Shown in pieces: positions 7,303 to 13,988 of a stretch of DNA of 20,332 nt. The stretch comes from Coriobacteriales bacterium (GTDB lineage Bacteria > Actinomycetota > Coriobacteriia > Coriobacteriales > UBA8131), in assembly GCA_031254905.1 (NCBI GenBank), contig JAIRTN010000072.1, positions 1 to 20,332 on the forward strand, in the 5' to 3' direction. Position 1 is the first letter of the stretch. Each line of letters opens with the position of its first letter. Position numbers and translations under genes: made by a program. Below the pieces are notes generated by a model. It was given only the letters and a program-made list of their open reading frames with translations. It had not been told where the DNA came from and searched no databases.

Positions 7303-8570
7303 CGGATGTAGCACAAACACAGGCGCAGACCCCCGCGGAATCTTCCGCGCAGACCCCCGCGCAACCGCAACCGCAGGCATCTGAGCCAACGCTGCTGCTC
7401 GGAGTAACCGGCTGCATCGCCGCCTACAAAGCCTGCGAAATCGTGCGCCTGCTGCAAAAGGCGGGCCTGCGCGTAAAGGTCGTCATGACACCTTCCGGCG
7501 CGCAGTTCGTCACGCCAACGACCTTCAGGGCGCTCACGCACGAGGAGGTAGCGCTCGAACCCATCGACGACGCAAACGCCCCCATCCACCATATTTCACT
7601 GGCGCAGGAGGCCGACGTCTTTCTCATCGCGCCTGCCACGGCAAACACCATTAGCAAGCTAGCAAACGGCGTTGCCGATAACCTGCTCACCACCGCCGCA
7701 CTCGCCACCGAAGCCCCCTTGCTCATTGCGCCCGCCATGAACGTCCACATGTGGCGCGACGAAGCCACGCGTGCCTCGCTCGACTGCCTGCGTGCCCGCG
7801 GCGCGACAATCATCGAGCCGCAGGACGGCTACCTTGCCTGTGGCGAGGTCGGTGAGGGCCGCCTTGCCCCCGTCGAGGAAATCGCGGCGGCAGCCATAGA
7901 CGAACTTCGGCGCGCGCGCGATTTCGCGGGGCGCCGCATACTCGTAACGGCAGGCCCAACGCGGGAATATTTCGACCCGGTGCGCTTCCTCTCCAACCCC
8001 TCAAGCGGCGCGACCGGCTATGCCATCGCCGAGGAGGCGGCTCGGCGCGGGGCGGAGGTTGTGCTGGTCAGCGGCCCAACCGTGTTGCCCAGCCCCTTCG
8101 GCTGCACGACCATCCGCACAACGAGCGCCCTCGAAATGTTTGAGGCCACCAAGACGGCCTTCGACGCGCAGCCCTTCGACGCTGCCATCTTTACGGCCGC
8201 GGTCGCGGATTTCAGACCGGGCGAGAGCCGCGCGCATAAGTTGAAGAAGGGGGAGAGGGACGGCTCGTGGACACTCGACCTTATCCCTAATCCTGATATT
8301 TTGGCGACACTCGCGGCGGATAAAGGTTCGACCCTCATAGTTGGTTTTGCGGCCGAAACGCAAGATATCATCGCCGCAGCGCAGCGCAAACTTGTGACTA
8401 AAAACGCTGACATCATCGTTGCGAACGATGTCTCGGACCCCGCGCTTGGCTTTGCGGGAGTCCACAATCAGTGGCACCTCGTTACGGTGAATGGCGTTGA
8501 GACTACGGAGATACTCCACAAGCGGACGCTTGCGCGCCTTTTGATGGATGTGGTGGCGCAAAAGCTTTGA
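7299..8570 (+). CDS. coaBC: Bifunctional phosphopantothenoylcysteine decarboxylase / phosphopantothenate-cysteine ligase
   Basis: CoaBC carries out two consecutive steps of coenzyme A synthesis: it joins cysteine to 4'-phosphopantothenate using CTP, then decarboxylates the product with FMN. The 423 residues show the flavoprotein CoaC domain at about 32-205, with the catalytic histidine H98 (HHISLA), the PAMNVHMW motif at 145-152 and the redox cysteine C181 (ACGEVGEGRL). The CoaB domain at 211-423 has VTAGPTREYFDPVRF, N233 in SNPSSG, and the lysine stretch KLKKGE at 314-319. The first 30 residues are an extra Gln/Thr/Pro/Ala-rich tail absent from typical CoaBC and encoded by an imperfect repeat. 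The start is GTG with AAGGGAATGAGG just upstream. It follows queD by 123 bases and is probably in the same operon. Confidence 0.95.
   Translation: MTDVAQTQAQTPAESSAQTPAQPQPQASEPTLLLGVTGCIAAYKACEIVRLLQKAGLRVKVVMTPSGAQFVTPTTFRALTHEEVALEPIDDANAPIHHISLAQEADVFLIAPATANTISKLANGVADNLLTTAALATEAPLLIAPAMNVHMWRDEATRASLDCLRARGATIIEPQDGYLACGEVGEGRLAPVEEIAAAAIDELRRARDFAGRRILVTAGPTREYFDPVRFLSNPSSGATGYAIAEEAARRGAEVVLVSGPTVLPSPFGCTTIRTTSALEMFEATKTAFDAQPFDAAIFTAAVADFRPGESRAHKLKKGERDGSWTLDLIPNPDILATLAADKGSTLIVGFAAETQDIIAAAQRKLVTKNADIIVANDVSDPALGFAGVHNQWHLVTVNGVETTEILHKRTLARLLMDVVAQKL
7323..7361 (+). repeat. Two exact 15-bp direct repeats in coaBC N-terminal tail
   Basis: GCGCAGACCCCCGCG occurs at 7323-7337 and 7347-7361, a 24-base (8-codon) period. 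Both copies encode AQTPA in frame. This explains the low-complexity tail of CoaBC as a repeat expansion. Confidence 0.8.
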
Positions 8571-8612
8571 CAAAGGCTTCTTGATGCGTTATGGGCGCGT
8601 TTCTGGTAGGAT
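8567..8612 (+). promoter_or_regulatory. Candidate promoter region for the hybrid kinase
   Basis: Two overlapping options lie between coaBC and the kinase. A perfect -35 TTGACA (8567-8572) overlaps the coaBC stop and has TATGGG 17 bases later (8590-8595). Alternatively an extended -10, TGGTAGGAT, lies at 8604-8612. Either leaves a leader of about 90-110 bases. The choice cannot be made by eye. Confidence 0.4.
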
Positions 8613-8711
8613 GGAACGCGTAGATTCCAAGGCGTTGGCATGACGGGTGCGCGCTGATATCTGCGGTGCGGGGGTGCTATCCCGACAATCGACGGCTGGA
8701 CGTAGGAACAG

Positions 8712-11270
8712 ATGAGGCCACTCAAAAGGATACAAGCACATATACGGAGAATGATTTTCTCTGACGAATTGTCGTTCGACGAGCGCATGGTGAACATGGT
8801 CTGCCTTGTGGGAACCGGCTCGCTCATACTTGCGGCCATCGCGCGGGTGTTCATGGGCGCGCCGCCTGAGCTTAATGCCCTCATGCTTACCTTCTGCTTC
8901 ATCGGCCTGTTTTTCATCTATCTGACGAACCGCTTCCAACTGTACAACGTGGTGTTGTGGGTGTTGCTCATCGTGATTTGCGACATCCTTCTCCCCATGT
9001 CTTTCTTTCTTGTCGGCGGCGCCGATAGCGGGCTGGCGGCCTTTGTTGTTATGAGCTCCACCTGCATTTTGCTGCTTTCTAAGGGCAAGCCGCGCGTCAT
9101 CATGGTGACAGTTCATGTTCTTTTGATGGTGGGCTGCTATCTTTTTGCTGTTTACCAGCCGATATGGGTGCTGCCGGTCTACTATGGCAATCCGCTCTTT
9201 CAGGCGCTCGACAACATTCAGAGTTTTGCCGTGTCCATCCTTTTTGTTGGCACGACGATTTTGTTCCAGCGCTCCATGTACGCGCAGGAGAAGTCGAAGG
9301 TGGAGGAAGCGAAGGCCGAAATCGAGCGTGAGCGCCTTGTTTCCCTCGCGCTTTTCGACGAGAGCCCGCACATCAATGTGCTGTTCGACGACCAGTTTCG
9401 TCTTATCGGCCTCAACCCTGCGGCCCTCAAGTTTGCCGAGGGAGTTGCCACCGAAAGCGAACTTAAGCAGCATCTGCCCGAGATAATCGCCGAGGCGACA
9501 CCTCTGGTGCAACCGAATGGTCGTCCGTCCGCTACCCTCACGATTTGGCTGGAGAGGACCAAGCGCGAGGGGCAGGTGAGTTTTGAGACCGCGCTCATGC
9601 TCCGTGGCAGCGAACATAACGTTTCGGTGGTGATGAAGCGCATCCCCTACGGGGAGAGTTTTGCCATCGTCGCCTATTTGGTCGATAACAGCGAGTTTTA
9701 CGCGATGCAGCGAGAGGCCCTTCTCGGTGCCCGCGCAAAAAGCGAGTTCCTTGCGAATATGAGCCACGAGATACGCACGCCGCTTAACGCCGTCATCAGC
9801 ATGGAGGCAATCGGCAGGGCGGCAACCGACATCGGGCGCAAGGACTACGCCTTCGACCAGATTGGGGAGGCCGCTGAACACCTCCTCGGCATCATCAACG
9901 ACATCCTCGACATGTCCAAAATCGAGGCGAACAAGCTGACGCTCAACAAGCACGCCTTCAATGTGGAGGATGTGCTGCGCCGTGTGGCGCGGGTCATCAG
10001 TTTTAAGACGAGCGAAAAGCACCAGCAGTTCATCGTCGACATCGACGAGAGGGTGCCCGTTGGGCTTGTCACCGACGATTTACGCTTGACGCAGGTCATG
10101 AACAACCTGCTCTCCAACGCGGTGAAGTTTACGCCTGAGGGGGGCTCCATTACGGTAAGCGTCAAGATGTTGGAGCAGAAAAACGAACTCTGCACCGTGC
10201 AGTTCTCGGTAAGTGATACCGGCATCGGCATCCCGAAGGAAAACCTCAACCGCATCTTCAATTCCTTTGAGCAGGTGGAGACAAACACCTCTCGCAAATT
10301 CGGTGGTACGGGGCTTGGCCTGAGCATCTCCGAGAAGTTTGTCAATATGATGGGCGGCGACCTCAGCGTGACCTCCGTGCCGGGGGAAGGCTCGACCTTC
10401 TCCTTTACGGTGAGGGCGCAACCTACCGAGGAGGCGCCGAATACGCTGCTTAGTCCCGAGGTTAACCTGCGGGAAATCCGCTGTCTCATCGTTGGCTCCG
10501 AGGACAGTTCCTTCGATGCCTGCAGGGCGGTCAGCAGGCGCATCGGCATCTCCTGCGACTATGCGCAGGGCGGGGCGCAGGCCCAAGAGATGCTTGCGGA
10601 GAAGCGCTACGACATCTGCTTCCTCGACTGGCGAAGCGACAACGAAGGCAGCGTTGAGTTGGCGCACCACATTAAGAAAACGGGCGCGGTCGCTCATGTG
10701 GTGATGAGTGCCTATCCCTTTGAGATTGCCGAGGCGGCAGGTAAGGTGGGGGAGGAGAGCATCGACCACTACCTCACCAAGCCCCTGTTCCGCAGCGACT
10801 ACATCAATTTGCTTAACGAACTATATGGCAGCGCCGTTGTTGAGGAGCCGCCCACTTCTTCAGAGACCAGCATGGACTTTACGGGCATTCGCATCCTGCT
10901 CGCCGAGGATCTCGACATCAACCAAGAAATCGTCTGTGCCCTGTTTGAGCCGCTGGGCTTTGAGATTGCATGGGCGAAAAACGGCCGCGAGGCCCTCGAT
11001 ATGTATGAGGATGACCCCAGCCAGTACGATTTGATACTCATGGACATGCAGATGCCGGAAATGGACGGGCTGGAGGCAACCCGCAGGATTCGTGCCCTAA
11101 AGGACTTCCGTGCAAGGAGGGTGCCCATCATTGCGCTGACGGCCAACGTCTTCAAAGAGGATGTGGATAACAGCCTTGCCGCCGGCATGAACGACCATCT
11201 TGGGAAGCCCCTCGATTTCGACGAGGCAATTCGGAAAATCAGCTTCCATCTTCGTGCGCGCCAGACCTAA
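8712..11270 (+). CDS. Membrane-bound hybrid sensor histidine kinase with two receiver domains
   Basis: This 852-residue sensor senses an unknown signal and passes phosphate along an internal relay. About six membrane helices (27-48, 54-72, 77-100, 106-123, 127-148, 168-187) form the sensor region, followed by a short coiled coil (192-212) and a PAS-like region (about 212-325). The HisKA segment holds the phospho-acceptor H352 in NMSHEIRTPLN. The ATPase domain has the N box around 464-473, DTGIGIP at 502-508 and GGTGLGLSI at 531-539. Receiver 1 (about 588-707) keeps D639 and K690 but has VGSEDS where the acidic pocket normally lies. Receiver 2 (about 726-848) is canonical with D733, D778 and K832. 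No Hpt domain and no partner regulator gene are nearby. The start ATG has only a weak AGGA upstream. Confidence 0.92.
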   Translation: MRPLKRIQAHIRRMIFSDELSFDERMVNMVCLVGTGSLILAAIARVFMGAPPELNALMLTFCFIGLFFIYLTNRFQLYNVVLWVLLIVICDILLPMSFFLVGGADSGLAAFVVMSSTCILLLSKGKPRVIMVTVHVLLMVGCYLFAVYQPIWVLPVYYGNPLFQALDNIQSFAVSILFVGTTILFQRSMYAQEKSKVEEAKAEIERERLVSLALFDESPHINVLFDDQFRLIGLNPAALKFAEGVATESELKQHLPEIIAEATPLVQPNGRPSATLTIWLERTKREGQVSFETALMLRGSEHNVSVVMKRIPYGESFAIVAYLVDNSEFYAMQREALLGARAKSEFLANMSHEIRTPLNAVISMEAIGRAATDIGRKDYAFDQIGEAAEHLLGIINDILDMSKIEANKLTLNKHAFNVEDVLRRVARVISFKTSEKHQQFIVDIDERVPVGLVTDDLRLTQVMNNLLSNAVKFTPEGGSITVSVKMLEQKNELCTVQFSVSDTGIGIPKENLNRIFNSFEQVETNTSRKFGGTGLGLSISEKFVNMMGGDLSVTSVPGEGSTFSFTVRAQPTEEAPNTLLSPEVNLREIRCLIVGSEDSSFDACRAVSRRIGISCDYAQGGAQAQEMLAEKRYDICFLDWRSDNEGSVELAHHIKKTGAVAHVVMSAYPFEIAEAAGKVGEESIDHYLTKPLFRSDYINLLNELYGSAVVEEPPTSSETSMDFTGIRILLAEDLDINQEIVCALFEPLGFEIAWAKNGREALDMYEDDPSQYDLILMDMQMPEMDGLEATRRIRALKDFRARRVPIIALTANVFKEDVDNSLAAGMNDHLGKPLDFDEAIRKISFHLRARQT

Positions 11271-11351
11271 GGGGGCCGGTGCGGTGGGGTGTGGGACCGT
11301 GCGCGGGGTTTCGGTGCTGCCGGGTGCGGGGCCGGTTGGGGTGTGGGCCCC
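11271..11351 (+). other. G-rich intergenic stretch with canonical G-quadruplex motif and hairpin
   Basis: Directly after the kinase stop there are eight runs of three or more G on the plus strand within 77 bases. The segment 11322-11347 fits the strict G3+ N1-7 rule, with four runs separated by loops TGC, CCGGTT and TGT. GGGGCC (11328-11333) can instead pair with GGCCCC (11346-11351) as a 6-bp stem. Transcribed RNA would fold one way or the other at the 3' end of the kinase message. No T-tract follows, so it is not a standard terminator. Confidence 0.55.
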
Positions 11352-11421
11352 CGGTGCGGCTTTGCGTGGTCGTGCGTGGCCGTGCGCGTAACATATCTGA
11401 AACATCCTGAAGCGCCGAACG

Positions 11422-11430
11422 TGCTATAGT
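11422..11430 (+). promoter_or_regulatory. Extended -10 promoter of glnA
   Basis: TGCTATAGT is a TGn-extended -10 element. It lies 42 bases before the first possible glnA ATG and 105 before the preferred one. No clear -35 is present, which extended -10 promoters tolerate. The 13-base context (11419-11431) matches that at 19930-19942 in 11 positions. Confidence 0.55.
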
Positions 11431-11440
11431 GCGATAACCG

Positions 11441-11514
11441 CCGACCTCGTTGATTGGTCGGAGGTTTTATCATGGCTGGCTTTCGCCGGCGCGGCGCCTT
11501 TGGCGGTGCCGGCG
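11441..11514 (+). promoter_or_regulatory. Structured glnA leader with alternative hairpins over a ribosome binding site
   Basis: CCGACC (11441-11446) pairs perfectly with GGTCGG (11456-11461). Overlapping it, ACCTC (11444-11448) pairs with GAGGT (11461-11465), masking the Shine-Dalgarno GGAGG (11460-11464) of an ATG at 11472. The two folds exclude each other. Downstream, CGCCGGC (11484-11490) pairs with GCCGGCG (11508-11514), with an inner CGCC-TTT-GGCG stem, ending 10 bases before the second Shine-Dalgarno (AGGAGG, 11524-11529). Confidence 0.45.
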
Positions 11515-11534
11515 TTGAGGTACAGGAGGATTCG

Positions 11535-12875
11535 ATGGAGCTTACGCCCGAGAAGGACTATGTTCTCAAATCCATTCGTAATAACGACATCCATTTCATA
11601 CGGTTTTGGTTTACGGACGTGTTGGGTTCGCTCAAGTCCTTTGCGGTTACTCCGTCCGAGATAGAGAATGCCTTTGAGGAAGGGATGGGCTTCGACGGCT
11701 CATCAATAGAGGGCTTCTCCCGCATCCAAGAATCTGACATGCTCGCCTTCCCGGATGCTTCCACCTTCCAAGCGCTTCCGTGGCGGCCGATGGAAAACGG
11801 TGTTGCTCGCATGTTCTGCGACGTGCGCACGCCGGAGGGCCAACCCTTTGAGGGCGACCCGCGCTATGCGCTCAAACGCATGCTGAAGAAGGCCGCGGAC
11901 ATGGGTTTCACGATGAACGTTGGCCCCGAACTGGAGTTTTTCTACTTCGCCGACCAAGAAACGACCATCCCGCTCGACAACGGGGGTTATTTCGACCTCA
12001 CGCCGCTCGACCTCGCCAGTGACATTCGACGCGACACGGTTCTCGCGCTTGAGAACATGGGCATACCGGTGGAGTATTCGCACCACGAGGTTGCTCCGTC
12101 CCAGCACGAAATCGATTTGCGCTATGCCGATGCGCTCTCGATGGCCGACGCGGTGATGACCTATCGCCTTGTGGTGAAGGAAGTCGCGATGCAGCACGGG
12201 GCTTATGCGACCTTTATGCCCAAGCCCATCAGCGAGCAGAACGGCAACGGTATGCATGTGCATCAGTCGCTGTTTACCGACGAGGGGAGCAACGCCTTTT
12301 TTGACGCCGATGACCCCCAAGGTTACAGCCTTTCTGCGCTCGCGAAAAACTATATCGCCGGCATCCTCAAATACGCGCCGGAGTTTACGGCCATCACCAA
12401 CCAGTTTGTGAATTCCTATAAGCGCTTGGTGCCCGGTTATGAGGCGCCGGTTTACGTGACGTGGGCGCGCCGCAATCGTTCCGCGCTCGTGCGTGTGCCC
12501 CTGTACAAGCCCGGCAAGGAGCAGGCAACCCGTATCGAACTGCGCAGCCCCGACCCGTCGGCCAATCCCTATCTCGCCTTTGCCGTCATGCTCGGCGCGG
12601 GCCTCAAGGGCATTGAGGAGGGTTTGGAACTGTCGCCGGAATTTACGGACAACGCCTTTGCGCTGAGTCCCGAGCAGTTGTGTCAGGCAAAAATTGCGAC
12701 CCTGCCCGGCAATCTCGGCGCCGCCATCGACGCCTTTGAGCGCTCTGAACTCATGCATGAGATTCTCGGCGAGCATATTCACGCCTACTTTGTTCGTAAC
12801 AAACGGGCCGAATGGGCCGAGTTTAGCGCCCATGTTACCGACTGGGAACTCACCCGGTATTTGGCGGTTTTATGA
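11535..12875 (+). CDS. glnA: Glutamine synthetase type I, alpha subtype
   Basis: The enzyme makes glutamine from glutamate, ammonia and ATP as a cytoplasmic dodecamer. The 446 residues align well in length with Bacillus GlnA. Seen: FDGSSIEGF at 53-61, metal ligands E132 and E134 in PELEF, E185 in HHEVAPSQHEID, NGNGMHVHQS, the Glu-flap region NSYKRLVPGYEAP, and the TRIELRSPDPSANPYLA segment. The 25-residue insertion and adenylylation-site tyrosine loop of the beta subtype are absent, so control by adenylylation is unlikely. R63 (FSRIQESD) matches the feedback-inhibition arginine of the alpha subtype. I chose the ATG at 11535 (AGGAGG, 5-base spacing) because it gives the family N-terminus. An in-frame ATG at 11472 with its own GGAGG would add 21 residues. 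Its stop overlaps the ATPase start as ATGA. Confidence 0.95.
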   Translation: MELTPEKDYVLKSIRNNDIHFIRFWFTDVLGSLKSFAVTPSEIENAFEEGMGFDGSSIEGFSRIQESDMLAFPDASTFQALPWRPMENGVARMFCDVRTPEGQPFEGDPRYALKRMLKKAADMGFTMNVGPELEFFYFADQETTIPLDNGGYFDLTPLDLASDIRRDTVLALENMGIPVEYSHHEVAPSQHEIDLRYADALSMADAVMTYRLVVKEVAMQHGAYATFMPKPISEQNGNGMHVHQSLFTDEGSNAFFDADDPQGYSLSALAKNYIAGILKYAPEFTAITNQFVNSYKRLVPGYEAPVYVTWARRNRSALVRVPLYKPGKEQATRIELRSPDPSANPYLAFAVMLGAGLKGIEEGLELSPEFTDNAFALSPEQLCQAKIATLPGNLGAAIDAFERSELMHEILGEHIHAYFVRNKRAEWAEFSAHVTDWELTRYLAVL

Positions 12876-13711
12876 GTGGCTTTGAGCTACGCTCCACCCT
12901 GTGGCTCACGGTACTCACCGGGCACTACGGCGTAGGCAAGACCAATCTCGCGCTCAATCTCGCGCGCGATGCGCGGGCTGTGGCCTCGCGCGTAACGCTT
13001 CTCGACCTCGACATCGTAAACCCGTATTTCCGCTCGACGGACAACCAAGCCTTTCTCGATGCCGCGGGCGTTGAGGTACTTGGCCCCGTGCATGCGGCTT
13101 CCAACCTCGACACACCCTCGCTTTCGCCGGGTATCGAGGGGATTATCAGGAGCGCCAAAGAAGGGCATGCCGTCTTCGTTGATGTGGGGGGAGACCCAGA
13201 CGGCGCTCGTGCGCTTGGACGCTTCTCGGCGACGATTAACGCCCGGCCCTATCAAATGCTGTTTGTCGTGAATCTGCACCGCCCCGAGGCACGTTCCGTT
13301 GCCGACAATCTTGAGGTGCTTCGCGGCATCGAACGCGCCTCCGGTGTTCGCGCGACGGGAATCTTCGGCAACACGCATCTTAAGGAATACACCACGGCCG
13401 GCGACATCGTTGCCGCCGTCGAGACAACGCGTGCCATAGCCGACGCCGCCGGCCTTCCTCTCGTCGGCATCAGCGCTCCGCGCCCTCTCGCCGACGAAGT
13501 GACCTCTCTGCTTGCCGGTTCTGCCAGTCCCTCCGCGCCCGCCAGTTCTGCCGGTTCCGCCGGGGCCGTCAGTCCCGCCGACACCGCCGCGCCTGAATCT
13601 GCTACCGCCCATGAGACCGACGTCGCCCCTGCGCTCTATCCCGTCGACCTCATTGTTGCCACTCCATGGGAAGCCTCAAACAATTCATCACACCCCATCT
13701 TTCGGCCATAA
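12872..13711 (+). CDS. P-loop ATPase of the MinD/ParA/CobQ-like superfamily
   Basis: This 279-residue cytoplasmic nucleotide-binding protein has unknown function. The Walker A is TGHYGVGKTN (16-25), with the K23 loop but without the second lysine that marks MinD/ParA proteins. A switch-like segment LDLDIVNPYFRS follows at 44-55, and a Walker B-type strand with DVGGDPDG at 104-111. Similar ATPases occur near 2-oxoacid:ferredoxin oxidoreductase genes in anaerobes, and here such an operon lies 3.5 kb downstream, which suggests a maturation or regulatory link (inference). Residues 216-254 are an Ala/Ser/Pro/Gly-rich insert just before the final strand YPVDLIVATP, probably a disordered loop. It overlaps glnA by ATGA, so the two are likely cotranslated. 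Confidence 0.75.
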   Translation: MSGFELRSTLWLTVLTGHYGVGKTNLALNLARDARAVASRVTLLDLDIVNPYFRSTDNQAFLDAAGVEVLGPVHAASNLDTPSLSPGIEGIIRSAKEGHAVFVDVGGDPDGARALGRFSATINARPYQMLFVVNLHRPEARSVADNLEVLRGIERASGVRATGIFGNTHLKEYTTAGDIVAAVETTRAIADAAGLPLVGISAPRPLADEVTSLLAGSASPSAPASSAGSAGAVSPADTAAPESATAHETDVAPALYPVDLIVATPWEASNNSSHPIFRP

Positions 13712-13740
13712 AAAATAGCAGCAAAACAACCTCATAGCCC

Positions 13741-13771
13741 TTGACTCACACATTGTTTGGGAGTGTATTCT
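13741..13771 (+). promoter_or_regulatory. MerR-type promoter/operator upstream of flavoprotein gene
   Basis: TTGACT (-35, 13741-13746) and TATTCT (-10, 13766-13771) are separated by 19 bases, too long for normal sigma-70 use but typical of MerR-activated promoters. The spacer region holds a dyad: ACTCACACA (13744-13752) against TTTGGGAGT (13756-13764), with 7 of 9 pairs matching around a 3-base centre. A MerR-family regulator is encoded directly after the flavoprotein. An alternative -10 (TGTATT, 13764-13769) would give a 17-base spacer. Confidence 0.5.
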
Positions 13772-13988
13772 GGGCCAGAACGCGCTGATTGATTGCTTGC
13801 ACGACGGATTGCAGACCAATGAGCTTCTGCCCAAGATGGAGACAGCCGGCGCGACCTCTATATCACCACCGATTGCCTCCAGTGTGGGACAAAAGTGCTC
13901 TGACCTGCCTTGCGCGCAATAAATGAATCGGGGCTTCTTCAAGAAAGGGCAAGGAATTGCCTCGGAAAAAGCACGTAGGAGGAAGAAC
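13772..13988 (+). other. Long untranslated leader of the flavoprotein gene
   Basis: About 210 bases lie between the candidate -10 and the start codon. I recognise no riboswitch and no gene. A small hairpin with a GGAA loop (GGGCAA 13947-13952, TTGCCT 13957-13962) sits 14 bases before the AGGAGG ribosome binding site (13977-13982). Short open frames cross the region but none has a ribosome binding site or a family I know. Confidence 0.4.

Noticed and set aside
8589..10022. Long minus-strand open frame (477 codons) opposite the hybrid kinase
   Set aside because: The kinase has clear catalytic motifs on the plus strand. The antisense product shows no domain and the composition of a shadow frame.
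11703..12833. Minus-strand open frame (376 codons) opposite glnA
   Set aside because: It is a shadow of glutamine synthetase, with no motif and no ribosome binding site of note.
13772..13922. Remnant of a pseudogene in the flavoprotein leader
   Set aside because: Short open stretches exist in several frames, one with a CxxC pair, but none gives a recognisable protein fragment.
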